Shown: positions 43,034 to 52,100, counted from the first letter of the stretch. The stretch is 59,524 nucleotides of DNA from Paenibacillus whitsoniae (GCF_003955665.1 NZ_RXHU01000059.1:1-59524), one strand, 5' to 3'. The notes: a model not told the origin generated them from the sequence alone. Numbers and translations: made by a program.

Positions 43034-44282
43034 TGCTCATATACCGGTCAATCAAAGCGGCGGCCTCCGCCCGGGTCATCCTTTGATCCGGATAAAATTC
43101 CGTGTCGGTGTAGCCGTTGATGATTCCCTTGCTCTTTAACGCATAGATGGCCGGTGCGCTCCATAAGGTTGCAGGCACGTCCGTAAAGCCGGCGTTCTTC
43201 GGCGCCGCCACCGTCGGCTTTGTGCCCGCCGATTCCGCCAGCAGGCGCTCGAACAAGTACGCGACTTCGCCGCGCGTAATCGCCTGGTTCGGACGGATCG
43301 TGCCGTCCGGGTACCCTTGCAGCAAGTTCAGCTTGCTGGCTTTGGTGAACACCGCGCTCGCCCAGTGCGTGGCGGGCAAATCTTTAAAGCTCAGCGCCGG
43401 CGCGGGCTGGCAAGCACTGCCGTAGACGCTTCCGGTCACGCTGCCGCTGTACGCGCAGGAGGCCGGAAGGGAGTCCAGCTTGAACACGCGGTCCATCAGC
43501 GTGAGGAATTCGGCGCGCGTCAGCGCGCGATTCGGCTCATAGCGGTTGCCGCCGATACCGTCGATGACGCCCTTGCCTTTCATGCGCAGTACGGCGTCGC
43601 GGGACCAGTGGCCGAGCAGGTCGGTGAACACGGGCGGCGCGTAGGCGCTGATGCCGTCTGCGATGCCAGTCGCCATGCGCAGGCGTACTGCGTCGTCGGC
43701 GAGCAGTGCGGCATCACTTTTATTGGAGAGAAACGCTGTCTCGACGAGGATGCTCGGGATTTCACCCATGCGCGCGACGTAAACGGCGCTCGGCACAAGC
43801 CCGAGATCTTTGGTGCCCGCAGCACCGACCAGGCTGTCCAACACCTTTTGTGCCAAATCCTTGCTGTAAGGCGTCAGCTTCTCCATCGCGGCACTCGCAG
43901 GATAATCCTCTTGCGGATAGGCGTTGTCATAGTAGAGGACCATCGAGCCCTTAGCGCTCGAGCCCGGATTGGCGTTGGCGTGAATGGAAACGAAGAAATC
44001 CGCTTTTTGCTCGGTTGTGTATTGCACACGCTCAGCGAGAGACAAGAATGTATCGTCGGTCCGCGTCAGCACGACTTCATAGCCGCGGTCAAGCAAAGCT
44101 TGTTTTAATTTTAGTGTAATGTCCAGGTTGACATCTTTCTCCTTCAGGCCATTGACGCCGACCGCTCCGGAATCTTTGCCGCCGTGGCCGGGATCCAGCA
44201 CGACTTTGTAAGCGAATGCAGATTGGGGGAAAAGGACGGTCAGCAGAACCATGGAAAGCAGGATGATAGATCGAAAATTCAT
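43029..44282 (-). CDS. N-acetylmuramoyl-L-alanine amidase with three SLH domains
   Basis: 417 residues from ATG 44282 with GGAGGT upstream. A signal peptide ends near SAFA-YKV (about residue 24). The Amidase_3 domain follows (DPGHGGKDSG, NGLKEKDVN, SIHANA, and catalytic VETAFLSN), residues ~25-215. Three SLH repeats fill the C terminus (FTDLLGHWSRDAV..., FKDLPATHWASAV..., FTDVPATLWSAPA...), each ending in TRAE/TRGE, so the enzyme is held at the wall by secondary polymer. Between SLH 1 and 2 is an insert with two Cys (PASCAYSGS and GSACQPAP). It cleaves the MurNAc-L-Ala bond. Confidence 0.93.
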   Translation of the reverse strand: MNFRSIILLSMVLLTVLFPQSAFAYKVVLDPGHGGKDSGAVGVNGLKEKDVNLDITLKLKQALLDRGYEVVLTRTDDTFLSLAERVQYTTEQKADFFVSIHANANPGSSAKGSMVLYYDNAYPQEDYPASAAMEKLTPYSKDLAQKVLDSLVGAAGTKDLGLVPSAVYVARMGEIPSILVETAFLSNKSDAALLADDAVRLRMATGIADGISAYAPPVFTDLLGHWSRDAVLRMKGKGVIDGIGGNRYEPNRALTRAEFLTLMDRVFKLDSLPASCAYSGSVTGSVYGSACQPAPALSFKDLPATHWASAVFTKASKLNLLQGYPDGTIRPNQAITRGEVAYLFERLLAESAGTKPTVAAPKNAGFTDVPATLWSAPAIYALKSKGIINGYTDTEFYPDQRMTRAEAAALIDRYMSK

Positions 44283-44365
44283 GATGAGATACCTCCGGTA
44301 TTTATCTTACTAGGAACGGGCGGCGCTGTAAGCAGGTAAGAAACGGCAGCGCGCATTTTTGGGCA

Positions 44366-44394
44366 TGGAAAAAAGAGGTGGCTGCCCGTATAAT
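44366..44394 (+). promoter_or_regulatory. Candidate promoter of the DUF4321 gene and maf
   Basis: TGGAAA (44366-44371), 17 bases, TATAAT (44389-44394), just upstream of the 44426 start. Confidence 0.5.
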
Positions 44395-44425
44395 AGGCTT
44401 GTACATAATAGAGAGGATGGCAGCA

Positions 44426-44668
44426 ATGAAAAAAGGCACGATTACGTTAATCATTTTTCTTATCATCGGCTTAATTACCGGCATCATTGTCGGGCAATTG
44501 CTGGCCCCGGTACCTGCGCTGTCGTTTCTCACAAAGTCGGTTCCGATTACTTGGCAGCCCAAAGCCGATCTGCAAGTCATCAAGTATGATATTGACCTGA
44601 TGATTCGACTGAACCTTTGCAGTATTCTAGGGCTCGTCGGCGGGTTTTTCCTCTATCGAAAACTATAA
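44426..44668 (+). CDS. DUF4321 family small membrane protein
   Basis: 80 residues from ATG 44426, with GAGAGG nine bases upstream. Two membrane helices (ITLIIFLIIGLITGIIVGQLLA and LNLCSILGLVGGFFLYRKL) flank a short loop. The family is of unknown function and found in Bacillota, often near maf or cell-shape genes, as here. maf begins 64 bases after its stop. Confidence 0.75.
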   Translation: MKKGTITLIIFLIIGLITGIIVGQLLAPVPALSFLTKSVPITWQPKADLQVIKYDIDLMIRLNLCSILGLVGGFFLYRKL

Positions 44669-44732
44669 CGTTATTTCGACATTTATCTCGGAATTTTTTA
44701 GACAAAATTTGCAAATCGGGAGTTGTGTTACG

Positions 44733-45323
44733 GTGACTAACAGACTTATCTTAGCTTCCTCTTCCCCGCGAAGACAGGAGCTTATCCAATCTTTCGGTCT
44801 TCCTTATATCATTCGTGTCAGCGACGCAGATGAGACCGTCGCGCAAAAAATGTCGCCTGCGCAGTTCGTTGAGACGCTTTCGCTGCGCAAAGCCGCCACA
44901 GTTCGAGACATGCTGAGCGTGGACGAGCGCCACGGTGTCATCATCGGTTCCGATACGATCGTTGTGCTTCAAGACGAGATTCTGGGCAAGCCGGTCGATG
45001 AAAAGGATGCACACCGTATGTTGAAGGCACTGCAGGGGAATACGCATCAGGTGTACAGCGGCGTTGCTTGCGTCGATGCGGCAACGGGGAGACACATCGT
45101 ATCCCATTCGATGACGCATGTTCGGATGAAGCCGATGACGGACGAGCAAATCGATCGTTACATTGCGACTGGCGAGCCGCGGGACAAAGCGGGATCGTAC
45201 GCGATTCAAGGAATCGGAGCGACGATCATCAGCGGCATTGAAGGGGATTATTTTACCGTTGTAGGCTTGCCGTTAGCGCTTCTTAGCGACATGCTGTTAG
45301 AGTTCGGGATTGCGGTTCTGTGA
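44733..45323 (+). CDS. maf: Maf family nucleotide pyrophosphatase (dTTP/UTP type)
   Basis: 196 residues from GTG 44733, with GGGAG 11 bases upstream. The signature LILASSSPRRQELIQSFG opens the protein. SDADET, GSDTIVVLQDEILGKPVDEKDAHRMLKAL, TGEPRDKAGSYAIQG and EGDYFTVVGLPL follow. Maf proteins hydrolyse non-canonical and some canonical nucleoside triphosphates and can inhibit septation when overproduced. It holds the same place ahead of radC and mreB as in B. subtilis. Confidence 0.95.
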   Translation: MTNRLILASSSPRRQELIQSFGLPYIIRVSDADETVAQKMSPAQFVETLSLRKAATVRDMLSVDERHGVIIGSDTIVVLQDEILGKPVDEKDAHRMLKALQGNTHQVYSGVACVDAATGRHIVSHSMTHVRMKPMTDEQIDRYIATGEPRDKAGSYAIQGIGATIISGIEGDYFTVVGLPLALLSDMLLEFGIAVL

Positions 45324-45361
45324 CGATTGTGCGGAATTGACACCAATCCTTTGAAGGTGCA

Positions 45362-45396
45362 TTGACTGTCCTATCTGTAACGAGTACAATGACAGT
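45362..45396 (+). promoter_or_regulatory. Promoter of the Rrf2 gene framed by an inverted repeat
   Basis: TTGACT (45362-45367), 17 bases, TACAAT (45385-45390). The hexamers ACTGTC (45365-45370) and GACAGT (45391-45396) form a dyad that brackets the core promoter, a position suited to repression, possibly by the gene's own product. Confidence 0.6.
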
Positions 45397-45434
45397 AAGC
45401 GACATGTCAACACATCTCAGGGAGGTGCATTCCC

Positions 45435-45896
45435 TTGAATAGTGAATTTACGATAGCGGTTCACAGTCTTGTTTTATTGGCCCATCTACCAGACCATATG
45501 GCGACAAGCGAGGAAATTGCGGCGAACGTTTCCACGCACTCGGCGAGAATCCGCAAAGTGATGGGGTTTCTGAGGAAAGCCGGCTATGTGTCCACGAAAG
45601 AAGGCATCGGCGGCGGTTTTATCCTCAGCTGCAAGCCGGAGGACGTAACGTTAGGCGAGATTTACCGACTCACTTGTCAAGGCACGCTTAAGCCTAACTG
45701 GTGTTCCGGTGACGCTTCCAAGCCTTGCGTGGTTTCGTCCAAAATGGATAAATTGATGGGAAAAGTTTTTTGCGATGCCGAGAAGCAGATGGAGCAGTAT
45801 TTCGATCGTTTGACGATCGGCGGCATGTTGGAACAGCTGAAACATTTGGATTGCTCGAAACAATCGCCACAATTGCATACGGAAACGTCGTCCTAG
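45435..45896 (+). CDS. Rrf2 family transcriptional regulator
   Basis: 153 residues from TTG 45435 with GGGAGGTG upstream. Winged-HTH N terminus: FTIAVHSLVLLAHLPDHMATSEEIAANVSTHSARIRKVMGFLRKAGYVSTKEGIGGGF is typical Rrf2, and a helical dimer arm follows. Cysteines occur in CQGTLKPNWCSGDASKPC, then VFC and LDC; their spacing is not the classical IscR/NsrR cluster, so thiol-based or no redox sensing is as likely as an iron-sulfur cluster. Inserted between maf and radC. A dyad over its promoter suggests autoregulation. Confidence 0.9.
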   Translation: MNSEFTIAVHSLVLLAHLPDHMATSEEIAANVSTHSARIRKVMGFLRKAGYVSTKEGIGGGFILSCKPEDVTLGEIYRLTCQGTLKPNWCSGDASKPCVVSSKMDKLMGKVFCDAEKQMEQYFDRLTIGGMLEQLKHLDCSKQSPQLHTETSS

Positions 45897-45897
45897 A

Positions 45898-45927
45898 AGC
45901 CCTCGGAACTTATTGTCCGGGGGTTTT
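45898..45927 (+). terminator. Terminator after the Rrf2 gene
   Basis: AGCCCTCGGA pairs imperfectly with TCCGGGGGTTT, then a T-run. Confidence 0.7.
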
Positions 45928-46004
45928 TGTGCAATTATAGGGACTTTTACATATGAATGGGACGTCGGAAAGTAACACAATCTACATAAGGAAGAAGGGG
46001 AAAC

Positions 46005-46694
46005 ATGGAAGCTTTGCAACCTATGCTTCGAGAGGTACCGGCTGAAGATCGCCCGAGGGAACGAATGCTTAATTATGGCGCCGGGGCGCTCAGCCACGCC
46101 GAACTGTTGGCGATTCTGCTGCGGACAGGGACGGTATCGGAGTCTGCGATTCATTTGGCCAATCGCGTGCTGAGCGAATGCGGCGGCCTGCGCGGGCTCG
46201 TGGACATGAGCCGAGATCAGCTGACGCAGATCCGCGGCATCGGGGATGCCAAGGCGCTGCAAATTCAAGCCGGCATCGAGCTTGGTCGACGTTTGGCGAG
46301 GAGCACGTTTGATGTGCGGCCCACGATCCGGTCGCCGAAAGACATTGCCGAGTTCATGAGGGAGGATATGCGGTATCTGCAAAAGGAGCATTTTGTTTGT
46401 CTGTTTTTGAATACGAAAAACCAAATTTTGGCGAAAGAGACGCTGTCTATGGGAAGCCTGAACGCTTCGATCGTGCATCCGCGGGAAGTGTTCAGGGCGG
46501 CCATCAAGTGCAGCTCCGCGTCGATTGTATGTGTACATAATCATCCGAGCGGCGATCCGACGCCGAGTCCGGAAGATGTGAACCTGACTGCGCGGTTAGT
46601 GGAGGCGGGCAGCATTATTGGTATTGACGTGTTGGATCATGTTATTATTGGAGATCAGCGATACATTAGTTTGAAGGAACAGGGACTGATGTAA
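46005..46694 (+). CDS. radC: RadC/YsxA family protein (JAB/MPN+ domain)
   Basis: 229 residues from ATG 46005 with GGAAGAAGGGG upstream. An N-terminal helix-hairpin-helix (ELLAILLRTGT ... LTQIRGIGDAKALQIQAG) precedes the JAB domain with the metal motif VHNHPSGDPTPSPED and a Glu upstream. Despite its name, a DNA repair role is not established for the family; a metal-dependent isopeptidase or nuclease-like activity has been proposed. The position before mreB is conserved in Bacillus. Confidence 0.95.
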   Translation: MEALQPMLREVPAEDRPRERMLNYGAGALSHAELLAILLRTGTVSESAIHLANRVLSECGGLRGLVDMSRDQLTQIRGIGDAKALQIQAGIELGRRLARSTFDVRPTIRSPKDIAEFMREDMRYLQKEHFVCLFLNTKNQILAKETLSMGSLNASIVHPREVFRAAIKCSSASIVCVHNHPSGDPTPSPEDVNLTARLVEAGSIIGIDVLDHVIIGDQRYISLKEQGLM

Positions 46695-46701
46695 TATAAT
46701 A
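46671..46701 (+). promoter_or_regulatory. Candidate promoter of mreB at the end of radC
   Basis: TATAAT at 46696-46701 lies right after the radC stop. TTGAAG at 46671-46676 could be the -35 but the 19-base gap is long. Confidence 0.35.
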
Positions 46702-46733
46702 GTACTCGCTATAGGAAAGGAGCAGCTTTTATT

Positions 46734-47768
46734 ATGTTCGGAGGATTAACGAAAGATCTCGGTATTGATTTGGGAACGGCGAACACGCTGGTTTATGTAA
46801 AAGGCAAAGGAATTATCGTGAGGGAGCCGTCGGTGGTTGCCCTGCGTACTGATACAAAAACGATTGAAGCGGTTGGCGACTCCGCCAAACGGATGATTGG
46901 ACGCACACCGGGGAATATTCGGGCGATTCGCCCGATGAAGGACGGGGTAATCGCCGACTTTGAGACCACTTCGACGATGATCCGCTATTTTCTGAGACAA
47001 GCGCAGAAGCAGCGCTGGTTGTTCAAGCGTCATCCGAATGTGATGGTCTGCGTGCCTTCCGGCATCACGGCTGTCGAAAAACGCGCGGTTGAGGATGCGA
47101 CGAAGCAAGCGGGCGCTAGGGAAGCGTATACGATCGAAGAACCGTTCGCGGCGGCAATCGGCGCGGACTTGCCGGTGTGGGAGCCGACAGGCAGCATGGT
47201 CGTCGACATTGGCGGCGGCACCACGGAAGTGGCTGTGATCTCGCTCGGAGGGATCGTGACGTCCCGTTCGATCCGGATTGCCGGCGACGAGATGGACGAA
47301 GCCATTATTCAATACATCAAGCGGACGTATAACTTGATGATCGGCGAACGCACAGCAGAAACGTTGAAAATCGAGATCGGCTCTGCGCTTCCGTCCGAAG
47401 CGAAAGAATCGCTGGAAATTCGCGGCCGCGACCTGCTGACAGGCCTGCCGAAGACGCTTAGCGTCACTTCGCACGAAATCACGGAGTCGCTTGCCGATAC
47501 GGTCAATGCGATTGTGGAAGCGGTCAAGGTGACGCTGGAGAAGTGCCCGCCGGAGCTTTCGGCGGATATTATGGATCGCGGCATCGTCCTCACCGGAGGC
47601 GGCGGCTTGCTGCGCAATCTGGATCGCTTGCTCGCGCGGGAGACGGGAATGCCGGTGATGGTGGCGGAGAATCCGCTTGATTGCGTCGCCATCGGTACGG
47701 GCCGAGCCCTGGAGAATATTCATCTTTTCAAAAGCAAATCAGGGTCCGGTTCCCGCTATAAGGGCTAA
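46734..47768 (+). CDS. mreB: Actin-like rod-shape protein MreB
   Basis: 344 residues from ATG 46734 with GGAAAGGAG upstream. Phosphate-1 IDLGTANTLVYVKGKGI, connect and phosphate-2 MVVDIGGGTTEVAVISLGG, and adenosine motif IVLTGGGGLLRNLDRLL are all intact. It forms membrane-bound filaments that guide lateral wall synthesis. First gene of mreB-mreC-mreD, followed by minC-minD-rodA. Confidence 0.98.
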   Translation: MFGGLTKDLGIDLGTANTLVYVKGKGIIVREPSVVALRTDTKTIEAVGDSAKRMIGRTPGNIRAIRPMKDGVIADFETTSTMIRYFLRQAQKQRWLFKRHPNVMVCVPSGITAVEKRAVEDATKQAGAREAYTIEEPFAAAIGADLPVWEPTGSMVVDIGGGTTEVAVISLGGIVTSRSIRIAGDEMDEAIIQYIKRTYNLMIGERTAETLKIEIGSALPSEAKESLEIRGRDLLTGLPKTLSVTSHEITESLADTVNAIVEAVKVTLEKCPPELSADIMDRGIVLTGGGGLLRNLDRLLARETGMPVMVAENPLDCVAIGTGRALENIHLFKSKSGSGSRYKG

Positions 47769-47795
47769 AAGATCGATCGTTAGAAGGTGCCAACG

Positions 47796-48659
47796 TTGTT
47801 TAAATTCATGGGAAATAAAAGGCTGTTTTTTCTGATGTCCGGGCTCGTCTGCTTCTTCATTTTAATGGGGCTGACGCTCGGCAACCGGGGGCCGATGACA
47901 TGGCCGGAGAAATTCGTCAAAGACTCCATTTCATGGACGCAAGGCCTGTTCTACAGGCCCTCGGCCGCTATCGCGGGCTTCTTTGAAGATATTCGTCAGC
48001 TTCGCGTCATTTACGAGGAGAACAAGACGCTGAAGCTGACATTGACGCAATATGCGCGCGATACGCAGCGGCTTAATGAACTTGAAGCCCAGAATAAAAG
48101 GCTGATGGAAGAGTTGGGCTTCACGGAGCGTCAGCGTCAGCAGAACAATTATACGTACCGGATTGCCGAGGTCGTCACCATCGATCCCGATCCTTACAAC
48201 AGCACCGTGACGATCAACTTAGGGGATAAGGACGGCATCAAGGAAAATATGGCGGTGATGACTGTCGACGGTCTGGTAGGCCGAGTCAGTAAAGTGTTCG
48301 GCTTCCACTCTAACGTGCAGCTGCTCACCGAAACGACGGATACCGATAACAGTTCCAAAGCCATTGCGGTTACGGTCAAAGGGAACGAGAATCAGCCGTT
48401 CGGCATGATCGAATCGTACGATCCCAAAACGGGCGAGCTTGTGATGAACAAGGTGGAGCATGCGGACGACATGAAGGTCGGCGATACGATCATCACATCG
48501 GGGCTTGGCCAAGTATTTCCAAAAGGGATTGAGGTCGGCACCATCACCTCGATCGGACCTGGGGAATTCGGCATTACGTACAAAGTTATGGTGAAGCCGA
48601 AAGCTTCATTCAGCCACATCCGCGAAGTGTTTGTGGTTGAAGTTCCTAAGGTGGAGTGA
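47796..48659 (+). CDS. mreC: Rod-shape protein MreC
   Basis: 287 residues from TTG 47796, favoured because AAGG ends about eight bases before it; GTG 47787 directly abuts that site. One N-terminal membrane helix (FFLMSGLVCFFILMGLTL), a coiled coil (~60-105: EENKTLKLTLTQYARDTQRLNELEAQNKRLMEELGF), and the extracytoplasmic beta-barrel pair (GDKDGIKENMAVMTVDGLVGRVSKVF ... VGDTIITSGLGQVFPKGIEVG). It links MreB to the wall-synthesis machinery. The start region of mreD is 15 bases downstream. Confidence 0.95.
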   Translation: MFKFMGNKRLFFLMSGLVCFFILMGLTLGNRGPMTWPEKFVKDSISWTQGLFYRPSAAIAGFFEDIRQLRVIYEENKTLKLTLTQYARDTQRLNELEAQNKRLMEELGFTERQRQQNNYTYRIAEVVTIDPDPYNSTVTINLGDKDGIKENMAVMTVDGLVGRVSKVFGFHSNVQLLTETTDTDNSSKAIAVTVKGNENQPFGMIESYDPKTGELVMNKVEHADDMKVGDTIITSGLGQVFPKGIEVGTITSIGPGEFGITYKVMVKPKASFSHIREVFVVEVPKVE

Positions 48660-48674
48660 GGTGAGTCGGCGGAA

Positions 48675-49202
48675 ATGAATCGACACGTAATCTGGCTCAT
48701 TCTTCTTGGCTTATTGATTGTTCAAGGCTCGCTCATCGTCTGGATGCTGCCTGCGGCCTGGCAGTCCAGCGTCTATGTGACGCCGCATCTGATGCTCGTC
48801 TTTATACTTTTTATCGGTCTTTTTCATCATCGTCATGCCGCTTTAATCTACGGACTCGTTTTTGGACTGCTTCACGATTTTACGTACTACGGCGCTATGC
48901 TCGGTGTGTATTCCTTCGGCATGGGATTAACCGGGTATTTGGCGGGGCTTGTTCAGCGCAGGCAGCCGAATCTGATTTTTTACAATCTGGTCATTACGAC
49001 CATCGGTTTGTTTCTGTTTGAATGCATTAATTACGGGATTAATCGGCTGTTCAAGCTCATTACGGTCGACTTCCAATTTGCGCTGACCCATTACATGCTG
49101 CCGACTGTGCTTTTCAACTTGCTGATTGCGCTCATTTGTTATGTTCCGATTCGCAAGCTGCTGGAAGGCGGGCGGAAGACTTCCGCCGCTGGTGAAGAAT
49201 AA
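48675..49202 (+). CDS. mreD: Rod-shape protein MreD
   Basis: 175 residues from ATG 48675 with GAGGTGAG upstream. Five to six membrane helices cover nearly the whole length; the PHLMLVFILFIGLFHHRHAALIYGLVFGLLHDFTYYGAMLGVYSFGMGLTGYLAG segment is typical of the family. Works with MreB/C in the elongasome. Third gene of the mre unit. Confidence 0.93.
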   Translation: MNRHVIWLILLGLLIVQGSLIVWMLPAAWQSSVYVTPHLMLVFILFIGLFHHRHAALIYGLVFGLLHDFTYYGAMLGVYSFGMGLTGYLAGLVQRRQPNLIFYNLVITTIGLFLFECINYGINRLFKLITVDFQFALTHYMLPTVLFNLLIALICYVPIRKLLEGGRKTSAAGEE

Positions 49203-49274
49203 TTTTCCATCCCGCAAGCAGGAGAATTCACGACTAGAGCCGAAATGTATGGGTTGGGAGGTCGTCATGAAACT

Positions 49275-49955
49275 ATGTCTGCTAGCAAGCACCATGTAAT
49301 GATTAAAGGGGTCAAGGATGGCCTTGTTTTTTTGCTGAACGATACGTGCGAATGGCAGGATGTGCTCCAAGAATTAAAGCACAAACTGGAGAAGACGCAT
49401 CAACAAATATTAACGGGACCGATCATCCACGTGAGTATCAAACTGGGCAGCCGGGAGGCGACCGAGGAGCAGAAAGAGGAAATTCGCGCTGTCATTAAGC
49501 AAAAGGGGAATTTGCTCATTCAATCGATTGAAAGCGAGCCTCCGAAAGACGCGGCCGCGGAGCTTTCCGCAGCACCCATGACGACACTCAGGGGGATGAT
49601 TCGTTCAGGTCAGACGCTCCATAATGAGGGGGATTTGCTTTTTTTGGGCGATGTGAACCCCGGGGGCATTATCACGGCGACGGGAAATATCTATATCATG
49701 GGCTCGCTGCGCGGCATGGCGCATGCGGGAACCGAAGGCGACGAAGAAGCGATCGTTGCAGCTTCCCATATGCGGCCTACGCAATTGCGGATCGCCGGCA
49801 TTATTTCCAGGCCCCCCGACGAGTGGGGGATTGACGAAGCTTTTATGGAATTCGCCTACATCAAGGAAGGCAAGATGGAAATTGATAAGCTGCATCAACT
49901 GCACCGCATTCGGCCTGATTCCCCAATCAAAACCGCGGTACCGATACAAGGATAA
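49275..49955 (+). CDS. minC: Septum site-determining protein MinC
   Basis: 226 residues from ATG 49275 (MSASKHHVMIKGVKDGLVFLLND), with GGGAGGT about 12 bases upstream. N-terminal FtsZ-inhibiting domain (to ~105), then the C-terminal right-handed beta helix (TLRGMIRSGQTLHNEGDLLFLGDVNPGGIITATGNIYIMGSLRGMAHAG) that binds MinD. It blocks Z rings near poles. minD follows after about 110 bases in which I see no feature. Confidence 0.94.
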   Translation: MSASKHHVMIKGVKDGLVFLLNDTCEWQDVLQELKHKLEKTHQQILTGPIIHVSIKLGSREATEEQKEEIRAVIKQKGNLLIQSIESEPPKDAAAELSAAPMTTLRGMIRSGQTLHNEGDLLFLGDVNPGGIITATGNIYIMGSLRGMAHAGTEGDEEAIVAASHMRPTQLRIAGIISRPPDEWGIDEAFMEFAYIKEGKMEIDKLHQLHRIRPDSPIKTAVPIQG

Positions 49956-50064
49956 TTCGCCGAACTTAGGGAGCTTTCCGAAATTACCGACCTATTTTCA
50001 GGCAAAGTCTCCTTATTGTGGCATTCATAGATCATAGCAAGACATTTTGGATGGGGTGAGAAAA

Positions 50065-50859
50065 ATGGGAGAGGCAATCGTTGTCACCTCAGGGAAAGGC
50101 GGCGTTGGCAAAACGACGACGTCCGCGAACCTGGGTACTGCACTGGCACTTCTGGGCAAAAAAGTATGCATGGTAGATACCGATATTGGACTTAGAAACC
50201 TGGACGTCGTCATGGGACTCGAGAATCGGATTATTTACGATCTTGTTGACGTTGCGGAAGGGCGCTGCCGCTTGCCTCAGGCGCTCATCAAGGATAAGCG
50301 GTTCGACGAGCTTTACTTGCTTCCTGCTGCGCAAACGAAGGACAAACACGCCGTGTCGCCGGAGCAAGTGAAGGCGATCATTCTGGAACTCAAAAATGAC
50401 TTTGAATTCGTCATCATCGACTGCCCTGCGGGCATCGAGCAAGGGTTCAAGAACGCGGTTGCGGGTGCGGACAAGGCGATCGTCGTCACAACGCCTGAGA
50501 ACGCAGCCGTACGCGATGCGGATCGCATTATCGGCCTGCTCGAGAATGAGCGCATTTCGGCGCCGAAACTGGTCATCAACCGGATTCGCCCCATGATGGT
50601 GAAGAAAGGCGAGATGCTGGACATCGATGAAATCTGCACCGTTCTGGCGATTGACCTGCTGGGCATCGTGCCGGATGATGAGCATGTCATCAAGGCGGCG
50701 AACATGGGGGAGCCTACGGTGATGAATCCGTCTGCGCGTGCGGCGATCGCATATCGGAACATTGCGAGACGGATGATCGGCGATACGGTGCCGCTGATGC
50801 AGCTTGAGGACAAGACCGGCTGGGTCAAACGCATGAAAAAGTTTATGGGAATAGGATGA
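50065..50859 (+). CDS. minD: Septum site-determining ATPase MinD
   Basis: 264 residues from ATG 50065 with GGGGTGAG upstream. Deviant Walker A SGKGGVGKTTTSANLG, switch I DTDIGLRNLDVVMGLENR, switch II DCPAGIEQGF, and a C-terminal amphipathic membrane-targeting helix (TGWVKRMKKFMGIG). It recruits MinC to the membrane. MinE is not encoded here, as expected in Bacillota, where MinJ/DivIVA set the position. Confidence 0.97.
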   Translation: MGEAIVVTSGKGGVGKTTTSANLGTALALLGKKVCMVDTDIGLRNLDVVMGLENRIIYDLVDVAEGRCRLPQALIKDKRFDELYLLPAAQTKDKHAVSPEQVKAIILELKNDFEFVIIDCPAGIEQGFKNAVAGADKAIVVTTPENAAVRDADRIIGLLENERISAPKLVINRIRPMMVKKGEMLDIDEICTVLAIDLLGIVPDDEHVIKAANMGEPTVMNPSARAAIAYRNIARRMIGDTVPLMQLEDKTGWVKRMKKFMGIG

Positions 50860-50866
50860 TCGTCCG

Positions 50867-52015
50867 GTGTTAGCCAAGCTTAAAAACATGGATATTCCCA
50901 TCATCGTCATTTTGTTCGCCTTCATGGTGATCTCGACGATGATGGTGTATAGCGCCTCAGTAGACCATCCGACTATTAATATCTCCATTACCAAAATTCT
51001 TGTGCTGTACGGCGTCAGCCTCGTCGCGTTCATTGGCTGCTCGCTGTTCGACTATCGTGTGCTGATCCGCATTGCGCCGTACTTATACGGCATCGGCATC
51101 GTTTCGCTTATTGCGGTTTATTTTTTCGGTAAAAAAATTCACGGCGCCCGCGGGTGGTTTGAGCTCCCCGGGGGCCTTACGTTTCAGCCGGCGGAGCTCG
51201 TCAAGCTGATTCTAATCGTGTGCATCACCGCCCTGCTTATGCGGCGCGGCGGCGAGCTGCTGCGCGTGAAGGACGATATCATTCCCGTTGTCGGCGCCGT
51301 CCTGCTGCCGTTTATTCTGGTGCTGATTCAGCCGGACCTTGGGAACGCGATTATATTTGTTATCATTCTCATCGGAATGCTGTGGATCGGCAATATCAAA
51401 TATTCACAGGTGTTTATTTCACTTGTCGTCATCGTCGGCCTCGGATTTTTGATGTTGACGCTGTACAAAATGTTCCATCAGAGCCTCTACGATTTCCTGA
51501 AAGGCTTCGGTTTCAGTCACTGGATGGACCGGATCGATACGTACTTGTACCCGCAGGACGTGTCGGACGACGACAACTACCAGGTGAGAAACGCCGTTCG
51601 GGCGATCGGTTCCGGCGGGTTGATGGGCGAAGGGTTCTTGCATGGCACCTCAGTGCACAGCAACTTTATTCCTTTTGCCTATTCGGACTCCATCTTCGTC
51701 GTCGTTGGCGAGGAGTTCGGTTTCCGGGGCTCCGCCTTGCTGCTGCTGATTTACTTCTTGCTTATCTATCGCATGATTCTCATTTCGATTCAAAGCGCGC
51801 AAGTCGGCGGCGCCTATGTCGTGGTGGGCGTCGTGTCGATGTTCGTGTTTCAGATCTTCGAGAACGTCGGTATGATGATTGGCGTCATGCCGCTCACGGG
51901 GATTACGCTGCCTTTTGTCAGTTATGGCGGAACGTCGCTGATGATCAACATGCTGTCGCTCGGGCTCGTCATGAGCGTGAAGCTTCATCAGGACAAGGAG
52001 CCGGAGTTGTTTTAA
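50867..52015 (+). CDS. rodA: RodA/FtsW family peptidoglycan glycosyltransferase
   Basis: 382 residues from GTG 50867, seven bases after minD. About ten membrane helices. SEDS motifs: RGWFELPGGLTFQPAELVKL, LIQPDLGNAIIF, the exposed loop VHSNFIPFAYSDSIFVVVGEEFGFRG with the key Asp, and MPLTGITLPFVSYGGTSLM. Its neighbours (mre, min) favour a RodA elongasome role over FtsW. A hairpin terminator follows. Confidence 0.93.
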   Translation: MLAKLKNMDIPIIVILFAFMVISTMMVYSASVDHPTINISITKILVLYGVSLVAFIGCSLFDYRVLIRIAPYLYGIGIVSLIAVYFFGKKIHGARGWFELPGGLTFQPAELVKLILIVCITALLMRRGGELLRVKDDIIPVVGAVLLPFILVLIQPDLGNAIIFVIILIGMLWIGNIKYSQVFISLVVIVGLGFLMLTLYKMFHQSLYDFLKGFGFSHWMDRIDTYLYPQDVSDDDNYQVRNAVRAIGSGGLMGEGFLHGTSVHSNFIPFAYSDSIFVVVGEEFGFRGSALLLLIYFLLIYRMILISIQSAQVGGAYVVVGVVSMFVFQIFENVGMMIGVMPLTGITLPFVSYGGTSLMINMLSLGLVMSVKLHQDKEPELF

Positions 52016-52034
52016 CCGAATCGGATAACACAGT

Positions 52035-52080
52035 AGAAGGTGCTCTCACAGCCAAAGTGCTGATGGGGGCGCCTTCTTTT
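52035..52080 (+). terminator. Terminator after rodA
   Basis: AGAAGGTGC (52035-52043) pairs with GCGCCTTCT (52069-52077, one G-T), with a long loop, then TTTT. Confidence 0.7.
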
Positions 52081-52100
52081 CGCTTTGCCGGGGATTCGTC

